In this document: positions 5,699 through 12,771 of the stretch, one piece after another | Numbering within the stretch: position 1 is the first letter of the stretch | Layout of the letters: each line of letters opens with the position of its first letter | Origin: Marinobacterium sp. xm-d-530 | Lineage (GTDB): Bacteria; Pseudomonadota; Gammaproteobacteria; Pseudomonadales; Balneatricaceae | Direction of reading: 5' to 3' | DNA length: 12,771 bases | Assembly (NCBI GenBank): GCA_949499045.1 | Contig: CATEEE010000115.1 | Coordinates: forward strand, 1 to 12,771 | Translations under genes and position numbers: made by a program | The notes under the pieces: model-generated | The model's database searches: none | Told to the model about the DNA's origin: nothing | Seen by the model: only the letters and a program-made list of their open reading frames with translations

Positions 5699-7723
5699 AT
5701 GACCGATTCTAATCGCAAGATTCTTGTAACCAGCGCCCTACCTTACGCTAATGGCCCTATTCACCTAGGACACCTAGTTGAATACATCCAAACTGATATT
5801 TGGGTGCGCTTCCAAAAGCAGCGTGGACATCAGTGTACCTATGTCTGTGCAGATGATGCACATGGCACTCCAATCATGCTCAAAGCGGATCAGATGGGCA
5901 TTACACCGCAAGAGCTCATCGACAAAGTCAGTGAAGAGCACCAACGTGACTTCTCTGGTTTTTTGGTGAACTTTGATAACTACTACTCTACTCACTCGGA
6001 CGAGAACAAACAGTTTGCTGAGCTGATCTACACTCGTCTACGAGATAAAGGCCACATCGCTCGTCGCACCATCACTCAGGCTTACGACCCTGAAAAAGAG
6101 ATGTTTCTACCAGACCGCTTCATCAAAGGTGACTGTCCAAAATGTGGTGCAGAAGACCAGTACGGCGACTCTTGTGAAAAGTGTGGTGCGACTTATGCAC
6201 CCACTGAACTTAAAAACGCCTACTCCGCTGTATCGGGCGCAAAACCAATAGAGAAAGAGTCTGAGCACTACTTCTTTAAATTGGAAGATTTCGAATCTTT
6301 CCTCCAAGGCTGGGTCGATACGCACGTTCAGGATCAGATGAAACACAAACTGAACGAGTGGTTCGAGTCAGGACTTCAACAGTGGGATATCTCACGAGAC
6401 GCACCTTACTGGGGATTTGAAATTCCCGATGCCCCAGGCAAATACTTCTACGTTTGGTTAGATGCACCCATTGGCTACATGGCTAGCTTTAAAAACTGGG
6501 CCGATAAAAACGGTGTCGATTTCGATGAGTACTGGTCAAAAGATAGCACCGCAGAGCTCTATCACTTTATCGGTAAAGACATCGCCTACTTCCACACCCT
6601 ATTTTGGCCGGCCGAACTGCACGGCGCTGGATTTAGAACACCAACAGGCGTTTTCTGCCACGGCTTCCTTACCGTCGATGGACAGAAGATGTCCAAGTCT
6701 CGTGGCACCTTTATTATGGCCGAGACCTACCTGAAACACCTACGACCAGAGTACCTTCGCTACTACTTTGCAGCGAAATTGGGATCGGGAATCGATGACA
6801 TTGATTTAAGCCTAGAAGACTTCCGCCTGCGCGTTAACGCCGACCTGGTCAACAAGGTCATCAACATCGCTAGCCGCTGTGCAGGGTTTATTACTAAGAA
6901 GTTTGATGGCCAACTGGATAGCGCTCTAGCTGAACCCGAACTCTATAGTGATGCTGTAACCGCTGGTGAAGCGATCGCAAATGCCTATGAAAAACGCGAA
7001 TACGCTAAAGCGATGCGCGAAATCATGGCATTGGCAGACAGAGCCAACCAATACATTGATGCAGCAGAACCCTGGGTGTTGGCGAAGCAGGAAGGAAAAG
7101 AGGCAGAAGTACAGGCTTGCTGTACTATGGGCATTAACCTATTCCGCGTGATCATCAGCTACCTCACTCCGGTTCTTCCAGAAGTATCTGAACAGGCTAA
7201 GAGCTTCCTCAATATTGATAGCTTTGCGTGGGATGAGATCAAAACCCCGCTGCTTGATCATAAGATCAATAAGTTTAAGCCGCTGATGCAGCGTGTAGAG
7301 CCTGAAAAGATCGAAGCGGTCATCGAGGACTCAAAACAGAATCTTCAAGCCGCTGCGCCCGTTAAAAAAGCTGAGCCTAGCAAAGAGCCTATTGCTGAGA
7401 CCATCGAGTTTCCAGACTTTGCTAAAGTAGATCTCCGTGTCGCTCGCATTGCCAAAGCAGAGCATGTCGAAGGGGCAGATAAACTTTTACGATTGACCTT
7501 GGACCTAGGCGATGAAACTCGAAATGTCTTTGCAGGCATTAAATCAGCCTACGCCCCAGAAGATCTTGAGGGCAAACTGACCGTTATGGTGGCCAACCTA
7601 GCACCACGTAAGATGAAGTTTGGTATGTCCGAGGGAATGGTACTTGCAGCTGGTCCAGGCGGAAAGGATCTTTGGATATTAGAACCTCATGCTGGCGCTC
7701 AGCCAGGCATGCGCATCATGTAA
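5699..7723 (+). CDS. metG: Methionyl-tRNA synthetase
   Basis: MetG attaches methionine to initiator and elongator tRNA-Met. At 674 residues it matches the long E. coli form (677). The class I Rossmann core opens with KILVTSALPYANGPIHLGHL, giving the HIGH-type motif HLGH at 22-25. The zinc knuckle has Cys146, Cys149, Cys159 and Cys162 (CPKC and CEKC). The KMSKS loop is intact at 330-334, within DGQKMSKSRGTF. A helical anticodon-binding domain follows, then a Lys/Glu/Ala-rich linker around 545-565 and a C-terminal OB-fold tRNA-binding domain (FPDFAKVDLRVARI through the terminal MRIM, about 570-674), which dimerises in the E. coli enzyme. The ATG at 5699 has only a weak ribosome site (AGTGAT). 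No T-box or other leader element is visible. It ends before a canonical terminator and is divergent from trmA. Confidence 0.98.
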   Translation: MTDSNRKILVTSALPYANGPIHLGHLVEYIQTDIWVRFQKQRGHQCTYVCADDAHGTPIMLKADQMGITPQELIDKVSEEHQRDFSGFLVNFDNYYSTHSDENKQFAELIYTRLRDKGHIARRTITQAYDPEKEMFLPDRFIKGDCPKCGAEDQYGDSCEKCGATYAPTELKNAYSAVSGAKPIEKESEHYFFKLEDFESFLQGWVDTHVQDQMKHKLNEWFESGLQQWDISRDAPYWGFEIPDAPGKYFYVWLDAPIGYMASFKNWADKNGVDFDEYWSKDSTAELYHFIGKDIAYFHTLFWPAELHGAGFRTPTGVFCHGFLTVDGQKMSKSRGTFIMAETYLKHLRPEYLRYYFAAKLGSGIDDIDLSLEDFRLRVNADLVNKVINIASRCAGFITKKFDGQLDSALAEPELYSDAVTAGEAIANAYEKREYAKAMREIMALADRANQYIDAAEPWVLAKQEGKEAEVQACCTMGINLFRVIISYLTPVLPEVSEQAKSFLNIDSFAWDEIKTPLLDHKINKFKPLMQRVEPEKIEAVIEDSKQNLQAAAPVKKAEPSKEPIAETIEFPDFAKVDLRVARIAKAEHVEGADKLLRLTLDLGDETRNVFAGIKSAYAPEDLEGKLTVMVANLAPRKMKFGMSEGMVLAAGPGGKDLWILEPHAGAQPGMRIM

Positions 7724-7787
7724 GCTAGGTTTTTACATCCATAGTTAGATTTGTCCATTGGTAAACATAACATTCGCAAACATAAAT

Positions 7788-7808
7788 AGGAGCTTCGGCT
7801 CCTTTTTT
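7788..7808 (+). terminator. Rho-independent terminator after metG
   Basis: AGGAGC (7788-7793), a very stable TTCG tetraloop (7794-7797), and GCTCCT (7798-7803) form a six-base-pair stem followed by a run of T to 7808. It lies 64 bases after the metG stop, closing the metG transcript and separating it from pntAB. Confidence 0.88.
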
Positions 7809-8054
7809 ATTGCCCCTTATAGTGTTCCCCCTTTTTCTACAATAATGGAATTAAGCTAAATCTTAAGCATCCTGAAAAATTTTAATAATCCGTATAAGTT
7901 AATTCAGTTTGGTTATTAACAACTTTCATAGTAGATTATAAAGATTAGTTTTAGGTTAATTCTATTAAGTTATGAATAAACCGCATTATATAGGTTTAGC
8001 TTCTAAGTTGAGCCAGGGTTATCAACAGCCATCCTCGGGTGGATACTATAAGAG
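7809..8054 (+). other. AT-rich non-coding leader/promoter region of pntAB
   Basis: Between the metG terminator and pntA lies a stretch of about 250 bases that is markedly richer in A and T than the flanking genes. I see no convincing gene in it. It must contain the pntAB promoter. Possible -10 elements are TAGATT at 7932-7937 (with TTGGTT 17 bases upstream at 7909-7914), TATAAA at 7937-7942 and TTATAT at 7986-7991, none with a strong pair of boxes. TTATCAACA at 8019-8027 resembles a DnaA box with one mismatch. No regulator site or riboswitch fold is recognised. Confidence 0.5.
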
Positions 8055-8060
8055 AGGTGA
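8055..8060 (+). promoter_or_regulatory. Ribosome binding site deciding the pntA start
   Basis: AGGTGA stands five bases before ATG 8066. This selects MRIGVPREN, the normal family start, over the in-frame GTG at 8039, which would add nine residues, lacks a ribosome site and would place this one inside the coding region. Confidence 0.8.
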
Positions 8061-8065
8061 AATCG

Positions 8066-9631
8066 ATGAGAATCGGTGTACCCCGCGAGAACGAAGAAGG
8101 CGAAAAACGCGTCGCCCTCACTCCAGACGTTGCAGTTAAAATGCACAAACTGGGTTTCGACATCTCGATGGAAAGCGGTGCTGGCGCAGATGCTAGCTAT
8201 GCGGACGAAGAGTATGAGAAAGCTGGTGTAGAGATCATTAAAGATCCTAAAGAGCTATGGGGTAATTCAGACATTATCCTGAAAGTTCGCCCACCTAAAG
8301 CCCACCCTGAACTTGGTTTCAATGGCATTGAGTTGATGAAGAAGGATCAAACCATCATCAGCTTCCTATACCCAGCAATGAACCCTGAGATGCTCAAAGA
8401 GATGGCGGATCATGGTATCAATGCACTGGCTATGGACTCTGTGCCACGTATTTCACGTGCACAGAAGATGGACGCCCTATCATCAATGGCCAACATCGCA
8501 GGTTACCGTGCAGTTGTTGAAGCGGCCCAGCATTTCGGCCGATTCTTCACTGGCCAAATTACCGCAGCTGGTCGTATCAACCCAGCTAAAGTACTGGTCA
8601 TTGGTGCCGGTGTTGCCGGTCTTGCCGCTATCGGTGCTGCGAAAGGCATGGGTGCAATTGTTCGCGCCTTTGATACTCGCCCTGAGGTTAAAGAACAAGT
8701 TGAGTCGATGGATGCTGAATTCCTGATGCTCGAATTTGAAGATGACGAAGATGGTAGTGGTTCAGGCGGTTACGCTAAGACCATGAGCCCTGAGTTTATC
8801 AAAGCTGAGATGGATCTATTCGCTGCACAGGCGGCTGAAGTAGATATCATCATCACAACAGCACTGATTCCTGGCAAAGAGGCACCTGAGCTTATCACTG
8901 AGCGTATGGTTGCCAACATGAAACCTGGCTCTGTCATTGTTGACCTTGCAGCAGAAGCTGGCGGTAACTGTAAGCTGACTGTTGCTAACGAAGTGGTGAA
9001 AAAACACGATGTGACTATCATCGGCTACACCAACCTACCGAGTCGCCTAGCTGCACAGTCGTCTCAGCTTTATGCAACCAACATGCTGAACCTGTTGACT
9101 GAGCTTTGCCCAGAGAAAAACGGCGAAATCGACATCAACATGGAAGACGAAGTGATTCGTGGGGCGACGGTTGTCAAAGAGGGCAACATCACTTGGCCAC
9201 CACCAGCACCCCGTATTTCACTGGCACCAAAAGAGGACGTCGGTCTTAAAGCGAAGCAAGAGCTTGAGCCAAAAGTAGAGAAGCCTGCTCATCCACTGGC
9301 TTTCCTAATCCCTCTATTGATCGCCGGTGGCGCTCTATTTGGATTGGGATCTGTTGCTCCGCCTGAGTTTATAGGACACCTGACCGTATTCGTATTGTCA
9401 TGTTTTATTGGATACATGGTTATCTGGGGTGTATCTCACTCACTGCACACACCACTGATGTCTGTCACCAACGCGATCAGTTCCATCATTGTGATTGGTG
9501 CTGTAATTCAGATATCTAGTGACAGTCCAGTCGTGATGGCCCTTGCGGGACTGGCCGTGTTCATTACCAGCATCAACATTGTGGGCGGTTTTGCCGTAAC
9601 ACAACGCATGCTTCGCATGTTTAGGAAGTAA
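8066..9631 (+). CDS. pntA: NAD(P) transhydrogenase subunit alpha
   Basis: PntA carries the NAD(H)-binding domain I and the first transmembrane helices of the proton-translocating transhydrogenase, which uses the proton gradient to drive hydride transfer from NADH to NADP+ at the inner membrane. At 521 residues it is slightly longer than E. coli PntA (510). Domain I occupies roughly 1-400, with MRIGVPREN at the start, RAQKMDALSSMANIAGYRAV (131-150), the dinucleotide motif GAGVAGLAA (180-188), the following RAFDTRPEV (200-208) and the mobile-loop region GSGGYAKTMSPEFI (232-245). A charged linker rich in Lys/Glu/Pro (about 386-408) leads to four predicted membrane helices near 412-430, 437-456, 467-483 and 488-510. 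The two-subunit layout is the enterobacterial type; alphaproteobacteria usually split this subunit. pntB follows in the same operon 11 bases after the stop. Confidence 0.97.
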   Translation: MRIGVPRENEEGEKRVALTPDVAVKMHKLGFDISMESGAGADASYADEEYEKAGVEIIKDPKELWGNSDIILKVRPPKAHPELGFNGIELMKKDQTIISFLYPAMNPEMLKEMADHGINALAMDSVPRISRAQKMDALSSMANIAGYRAVVEAAQHFGRFFTGQITAAGRINPAKVLVIGAGVAGLAAIGAAKGMGAIVRAFDTRPEVKEQVESMDAEFLMLEFEDDEDGSGSGGYAKTMSPEFIKAEMDLFAAQAAEVDIIITTALIPGKEAPELITERMVANMKPGSVIVDLAAEAGGNCKLTVANEVVKKHDVTIIGYTNLPSRLAAQSSQLYATNMLNLLTELCPEKNGEIDINMEDEVIRGATVVKEGNITWPPPAPRISLAPKEDVGLKAKQELEPKVEKPAHPLAFLIPLLIAGGALFGLGSVAPPEFIGHLTVFVLSCFIGYMVIWGVSHSLHTPLMSVTNAISSIIVIGAVIQISSDSPVVMALAGLAVFITSINIVGGFAVTQRMLRMFRK

Positions 9632-9636
9632 GGAGA
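9630..9636 (+). promoter_or_regulatory. Strong ribosome binding site of pntB overlapping the pntA stop
   Basis: AAGGAGA begins within the pntA TAA (9629-9631) and lies six bases before the pntB ATG at 9643. It is the best Shine-Dalgarno in the window and links translation of the two subunits. Confidence 0.8.
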
Positions 9637-9642
9637 TAATCG

Positions 9643-11037
9643 ATGACTTCAGGAATTATTACAGCTTCCTACATTGCAGCCAGCGCCCTATTCATTATGG
9701 CACTGGGTGGTCTTGCACATCAGGAGTCTGCTCGTCGCGGTAACTTCTACGGCATGCTGGGTATGGCTATTGCTGTCGGGGTAACCATTGTTGGCCTAGT
9801 CTCTAACAACTACGGACTTCTGGTCGGCGGTATTGTGGTGGGTGGCATTATTGGCTACATCCTTGCTCAACGTGTAGAGATGACCTCTATGCCAGAGCTT
9901 GTAGCGATTCTGCACAGCCTTGTGGGCCTAGCAGCCGTCTTTGTCGGTTGGGCTAATGCGCTTGAACACGCACCTCTAACCGGTGTTGCTCAGTCAATCC
10001 ACGCGGTGGAAACCTACCTAGGCATTCTGATCGGTGCGATGACCTTCTCTGGTTCCGTTATGGCTTACTTGAAGCTAAGCGGAAAAATCGGCGGTCGCCC
10101 TCTTCAGCTTCCAGGTCGACACCTTTTCAATATCGCACTCGGCGTAATCGCTTTTTACTTCATGATTCAGTACATGGATACAGCAGCGACTGGCGGTGTA
10201 TTTGAATTGACTGTTATGACCATCATCGCATTGGTGTTCGGTGTTCACATGGTGGCAGCGATCGGCGGTGCGGATATGCCTGTTGTTGTCTCAATGCTGA
10301 ACAGCTACTCAGGTTGGGCTGCCGCAGCGATGGGCTTCATGCTAGGTAACGACCTACTTATTGTCGTTGGCGCACTCGTAGGTTCAAGTGGTGCAATCCT
10401 CTCTTACATCATGTGTAAGGCGATGAACCGTAAGTTCCTAAACGTCATCTTTGGCGGCATTGGCCAGAAAGCTTCAAGCGGTGGCTCAGCAGGACCTGCT
10501 GGTAGTGCTGAAGACATTCGTTCGGTTGAATCGGATGAAGCGGCAGACATGCTTCTTAACGCTAAAGAGGTCATGATCCTTCCAGGTTACGGTATGGCAG
10601 TTGCTCAGGCTCAACACACTGTATTCGAGATCACTAAGAAACTGCGCGACAAAGGCATCAACGTTCGCTTTGGTATTCACCCTGTAGCGGGTCGTATGCC
10701 GGGTCACATGAACGTACTGCTAGCGGAAGCTAAAGTACCTTATGACATCGTTTATGAGATGGAAGAGATCAACGAAGATTTCCCAAATGTCGATGTATCT
10801 ATCGTTATCGGCGCTAACGACATCGTTAACCCCGCTGCACAAGAAGTACCAGACAGCCCGATTGCAGGCATGCCTGTTCTTGAGCCTTGGAACGGTAAGC
10901 AGACGATTGTTATGAAGCGTTCTATGGGTACTGGTTATGCGGGTGTCGACAACCCACTCTTCTACAAAGAGAACACACGCATGCTATTTGGTGATGCTAA
11001 AGAGCGTTTGGATCAGATTCTTAAAGCGATTAGCTAA
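9643..11037 (+). CDS. pntB: NAD(P) transhydrogenase subunit beta
   Basis: PntB supplies most of the membrane domain and the NADP(H)-binding domain III of transhydrogenase. At 464 residues it is close to E. coli PntB (462). The N-terminal half has about nine hydrophobic segments. The conserved proton-pathway histidine is visible at position 91 in ELVAILHSLVGLAAVF, the same number as in E. coli. ADMPVVVSMLNSYSGWAAAA (210-229) and SSGAILSYIMCKAMNR (248-263) are near-invariant family blocks. Domain III (about 290-464) shows GYGMAVAQAQ (315-324), GIHPVAGRMPGHMNVLLAEA (344-363), GANDIVNPAA (390-399), KRSM (425-428) and GYAGVDNPLF (431-440), the NADP-binding loops. A Gly/Ser/Ala-rich hinge (about 276-290) joins the membrane and soluble parts. 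The gene is followed by a strong terminator. With pntA it forms a complete enzyme, so this locus should make NADPH. Confidence 0.98.
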   Translation: MTSGIITASYIAASALFIMALGGLAHQESARRGNFYGMLGMAIAVGVTIVGLVSNNYGLLVGGIVVGGIIGYILAQRVEMTSMPELVAILHSLVGLAAVFVGWANALEHAPLTGVAQSIHAVETYLGILIGAMTFSGSVMAYLKLSGKIGGRPLQLPGRHLFNIALGVIAFYFMIQYMDTAATGGVFELTVMTIIALVFGVHMVAAIGGADMPVVVSMLNSYSGWAAAAMGFMLGNDLLIVVGALVGSSGAILSYIMCKAMNRKFLNVIFGGIGQKASSGGSAGPAGSAEDIRSVESDEAADMLLNAKEVMILPGYGMAVAQAQHTVFEITKKLRDKGINVRFGIHPVAGRMPGHMNVLLAEAKVPYDIVYEMEEINEDFPNVDVSIVIGANDIVNPAAQEVPDSPIAGMPVLEPWNGKQTIVMKRSMGTGYAGVDNPLFYKENTRMLFGDAKERLDQILKAIS

Positions 11038-11053
11038 TCAGAAGTTAATACTT

Positions 11054-11081
11054 AAACGGCACCCTAGGGTGCCGTTTTTTT
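11054..11081 (+). terminator. Rho-independent terminator after pntB
   Basis: Bases 11054-11077 are a perfect 24-base inverted repeat centred on CCTAGG. In RNA this gives a stem of ten or more GC-rich pairs with a CUAG loop, followed by T at 11075-11081. It starts 16 bases after the pntB stop. The T-run reaches into the stop codon of the convergent small gene (11080-11082), so the hairpin also lies just behind that gene and may end both transcripts, though the minus-side T-tract is short. Confidence 0.9.
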
Positions 11082-11391
11082 ATGAGTAGTCATTATCAGG
11101 AAGGCTGATATCGACCAACAAAGGCTCAACCTTTTCGCCCTGCAAACCAATCATTTCATCATAATAGGATTGATGCTCTAGCACAGCCCTTTGAACAGAG
11201 AACCCTTTGAATGGAATCTTGGCTGCCAGTTGAGATCGAAACACCTGGGGACGGCCTGTGTCATCAACCAGCGTTGATTGCCCACTGTCTGTGGTGACTT
11301 GTACCAGATAGTGTTCGCATTCAAATGACTTTAATCGCAGTTCAGAGATGACCGGTCGCTCGAGTTTGAGCTGCTCGATAGTAACTTTCAT
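11080..11391 (-). CDS. Small DUF6482-like protein of unknown function
   Basis: This 103-residue soluble protein has the overall pattern of the DUF6482 family found in Pseudomonas and marine Gammaproteobacteria: a short N-terminal helix, SELRLKSFECEHYLVQV (15-31) as paired strands, then a polar turn and LVDDTGRPQVFRSQLAAK (41-58), a helix leading to a hydrophobic end. The family assignment is from resemblance only. No catalytic residues, membrane segment or signal peptide are seen. The ATG at 11391 has a good AAGGA ribosome site about 6 bases upstream, which supports real expression. It is monocistronic, convergent with pntB and divergent from the J-domain gene. Its stop overlaps the T-tract of the pntB terminator. 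Confidence 0.8.
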   Translation of the reverse strand: MKVTIEQLKLERPVISELRLKSFECEHYLVQVTTDSGQSTLVDDTGRPQVFRSQLAAKIPFKGFSVQRAVLEHQSYYDEMIGLQGEKVEPLLVDISLPDNDYS

Positions 11392-11428
11392 ATCGCTTCC
11401 TTAAATCTAGTTTTCAGGTTACGGTGGC

Positions 11429-11434
11429 TATACT
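11429..11434 (+). promoter_or_regulatory. Possible -10 element for the J-domain/MOSC pair
   Basis: TATACT matches the sigma-70 -10 box at five of six positions and lies in the 79-base gap between the divergent genes, about 36 bases before the GTG start at 11471. No good -35 is seen at 16-18 bases, so the call is weak and rests mainly on location. Confidence 0.28.
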
Positions 11435-11470
11435 GATTCAGACCAAACCTAAGCACTGAGACTAGACCCT

Positions 11471-11932
11471 GTGAACCCTATTTCTTTTATTGCCGTCGTC
11501 ATTCTTATCTTATTGATACTCAGCTGGGTAAGATCTAAACCCAAAGAGCATCGACGCAGAGCTTGGCTTCAAGCCGGGTTGATCACCTTAGCGCTGGTCA
11601 TGCTCTTTTTAGCCATTACCGGAAGAATGCATTGGCTAGGTGCCCTAATTGCCGGTCTACTTCCGTTTGTCAAAAGTGCTTTCCCCTGGCTATTACGCCT
11701 AATCCCATTTCTAAAGACTCGACGTCAGCAAAAGCAGAACAGTCCGAAACCCTCGGGAAACCTCAGCAAGGAAGAGGCCTATGACATACTGGGTCTTAAA
11801 AAGGGAGCCTCAAAAGATGAGATTCTTGCCGCACACAAGCGATTAATGCAAAAAGCACACCCCGATCGTGGTGGGAGCGACTGGCTTGCTGCTCGCATTA
11901 ACTCTGCCAAAGAGACGCTTCTGAAGGACTGA
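11471..11932 (+). CDS. Membrane-anchored J-domain protein (DnaJ-like)
   Basis: This is a 153-residue protein with hydrophobic segments near residues 4-20, 33-50 and 54-80, basic patches between them, and a compact C-terminal J domain (about 99-153). The J domain shows EEAYDILGL (101-109), a helix II ending LMQKAHPDRGG with the invariant HPD at 130-132, and a helix III SAKETLL. J domains stimulate the ATPase of Hsp70 (DnaK); here it should act at the inner-membrane surface. The layout of membrane anchor plus C-terminal J domain, and the HPD-RGGS--LA-RIN-AK pattern, are reminiscent of mitochondrial Pam18/TIM14 and its bacterial relatives. There is no Gly/Phe region or zinc domain, so it is not DnaJ itself. 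The start is GTG at 11471 with no clear ribosome site; no ATG lies near, and the N-terminal membrane segment supports it. The next gene starts immediately after its stop. Confidence 0.87.
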   Translation: MNPISFIAVVILILLILSWVRSKPKEHRRRAWLQAGLITLALVMLFLAITGRMHWLGALIAGLLPFVKSAFPWLLRLIPFLKTRRQQKQNSPKPSGNLSKEEAYDILGLKKGASKDEILAAHKRLMQKAHPDRGGSDWLAARINSAKETLLKD

Positions 11933-12721
11933 ATGACTTTGAAACTCGTTGATATTATCCGTTACCCAATCAAATCGGGACAAGCCGTTCACTTAGATCA
12001 AGCCAATATTGAAACAAAAGGGGTAGTGGGCGATCGTCGATTCATGCTCGCTGAGGAGGATGGACGATTTATAACGGCTAGAAAGGACCCTATTCTACTG
12101 GATGTAAACATTGAATCGGACGGCCATCAAATCACGCTGCTGTATAAAAACGACATCATATCTAGGGGTGACTTCAGTTCAACAGAGAGAATCAGCGTCA
12201 CTGTTTGGAGTCGAGTCACCTCAGTCCAAACAATCCGGCTCAATAACTCGGCACTGGATTCATTGTTCAACCGTAAAGTCTATTTGGTATTTAACGATAT
12301 TCTAGCTGAAGATCTGGCAGAGAAACGTTACGACTGGGGCCCTATATTAAGCGATGGTTACCCTATTCTACTGTCCAATACGGCTTCACTTGACGCTCTT
12401 AACCACGCCTCAGGTGGGGTGTTTGAAATGGCTCGATTTAGGCCCAACCTAGTCATCGATAGCACAACCCCTTGGATAGAAGATAGCTGGAGTCGATTTC
12501 AAATAGGTGACGCTATTTTTGAACGAAGAAAGCCCTGTGAGCGGTGTGTCTTAGTGACACGTGACCCAATCACCGGTTTAAAAGATAGTCATCAGGAACC
12601 TCTTCGCACACTGCACGCAATTCACTCCGGACCGAACGGAGAGATCAATTTTGGCCAAAACATTAGCGTGATTCAGTGTGGAAAGGTCTCTCTAGGCGAT
12701 GCCGTCACTCTTCTCGATTAG
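11933..12721 (+). CDS. MOSC-domain protein (YcbX/mARC-like, without ferredoxin domain)
   Basis: This is a 262-residue cytoplasmic-looking protein. The N-terminal MOSC beta-barrel domain is indicated by LVDIIRYPIKSG (5-16) and GVVGDRRFMLAEEDGRFITAR (30-50). The MOSC domain follows, with SDGYPILLSNTASLDALN (140-157), the RFRPNLVID block (168-176) and the PCERC motif (Cys202, Cys205) followed by DP-TG. In YcbX and mARC proteins a cysteine in this region binds molybdenum cofactor, and the enzymes reduce N-hydroxylated compounds. E. coli YcbX (369 residues) carries a C-terminal 2Fe-2S domain that is absent here, so a separate electron donor would be needed; the substrate is unknown. The ATG follows the J-protein TGA directly (TGAATG) with AAGGA at 11924-11928 upstream, so the two genes are co-translated. 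The end may overlap a convergent gene entering from the right. Confidence 0.9.
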   Translation: MTLKLVDIIRYPIKSGQAVHLDQANIETKGVVGDRRFMLAEEDGRFITARKDPILLDVNIESDGHQITLLYKNDIISRGDFSSTERISVTVWSRVTSVQTIRLNNSALDSLFNRKVYLVFNDILAEDLAEKRYDWGPILSDGYPILLSNTASLDALNHASGGVFEMARFRPNLVIDSTTPWIEDSWSRFQIGDAIFERRKPCERCVLVTRDPITGLKDSHQEPLRTLHAIHSGPNGEINFGQNISVIQCGKVSLGDAVTLLD

Positions 12722-12771
12722 TTGTGCCACCCTATTCCTCAGAGCCTTGAGTTGTTGCTTGTTCAGGTTTG
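12692..12771 (-). CDS. Possible C-terminus of a convergent gene cut by the window edge
   Basis: On the minus strand one frame is open from the right edge (base 12769) to TAG at 12694-12692, giving 25 residues that look helical and natural (NLNKQQLKALRNRVAQLIEK, then SDGIA). It would overlap the end of the MOSC gene by 30 bases. A second minus-strand frame gives a 12-residue tail (KPEQATTQGSEE) stopping at 12732 without overlap, and could be the real one. No terminator hairpin is seen in the 50 bases after the MOSC stop. I do not recognise the product. Confidence 0.33.
   Translation of the reverse strand, partial: NLNKQQLKALRNRVAQLIEKSDGIA

Noticed and set aside
8019..8027. DnaA-box-like TTATCAACA, hinting at a replication origin
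   Set aside because: There is a single imperfect copy, with no cluster of boxes, no dnaA/dnaN or gidA neighbours and no other origin features.
8039..8065. Extended pntA start at GTG 8039
   Set aside because: The extra nine residues are not family-like and would engulf the AGGTGA ribosome site that fits ATG 8066.
7972..8139. A 55-residue open frame starting in the gap before pntA
   Set aside because: It overlaps the start of pntA by more than 70 bases in another frame, lacks a ribosome site, and its second half is an Arg-rich string typical of an out-of-frame reading.
8412..8726. Open frame of 104 codons inside pntA in another frame
   Set aside because: pntA shows continuous family conservation through this stretch, and the alternative product is rich in Trp, His and Cys without family features.

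Overview
The window reads as ordinary chromosome of a Gammaproteobacterium, most likely a marine Oceanospirillales/Alteromonadales-type organism. This rests on gene content and protein style: a TolC C-terminus, the mrp/metG/dcd neighbourhood familiar from E. coli, a Pseudomonas-like 188-residue Dcd, a two-gene pntAB and a TrmA of E. coli type. The assignment is inference from remembered families; no search was run. Coding density is high, base composition is moderate, and I see no insertion sequence, tRNA, rRNA, CRISPR array or prophage gene.

Left part (1-1473, + strand): the 3' end of a TolC-family outer-membrane efflux gene is followed after 4 bases by an MFS transporter that I recognise as ArsJ, the 1-arseno-3-phosphoglycerate exporter family. 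The glyceraldehyde-3-phosphate dehydrogenase gene that normally partners arsJ is not in view.

Centre-left (1484-5547, all on the - strand, listed in transcription order): trmA (tRNA m5U54 methyltransferase), mrp/apbC (Fe-S carrier P-loop ATPase, short form without the N-terminal MIP18-like domain), a strong hairpin terminator, then dcd (dCTP deaminase) and two tightly coupled unrecognised genes. Both junctions in the dcd cluster leave a single base between stop and ATG, so dcd and the two unknowns form one translationally coupled operon. The second unknown protein appears to be built from two diverged copies of a domain of roughly 110 residues.

Centre-right (5699-11037, + strand): metG (methionyl-tRNA synthetase with C-terminal tRNA-binding domain) diverges from trmA and ends at a UUCG-loop terminator. 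An AT-rich gap of about 250 bases then leads to pntAB, the two subunits of the proton-translocating NAD(P) transhydrogenase, closed by a 24-base perfectly palindromic terminator.

Right end (11080-12771): a small - strand DUF6482-like gene sits opposite a + strand pair made of a membrane-anchored J-domain protein and a MOSC-domain protein whose ATG directly follows the J-protein stop. A possible - strand gene enters from the right edge.

Most genes are housekeeping: nucleotide supply, tRNA modification and charging, Fe-S assembly and NADPH supply. I did not find a convincing new multi-gene system. The least explained parts are the two unknown genes behind dcd and the J-domain/MOSC pair.
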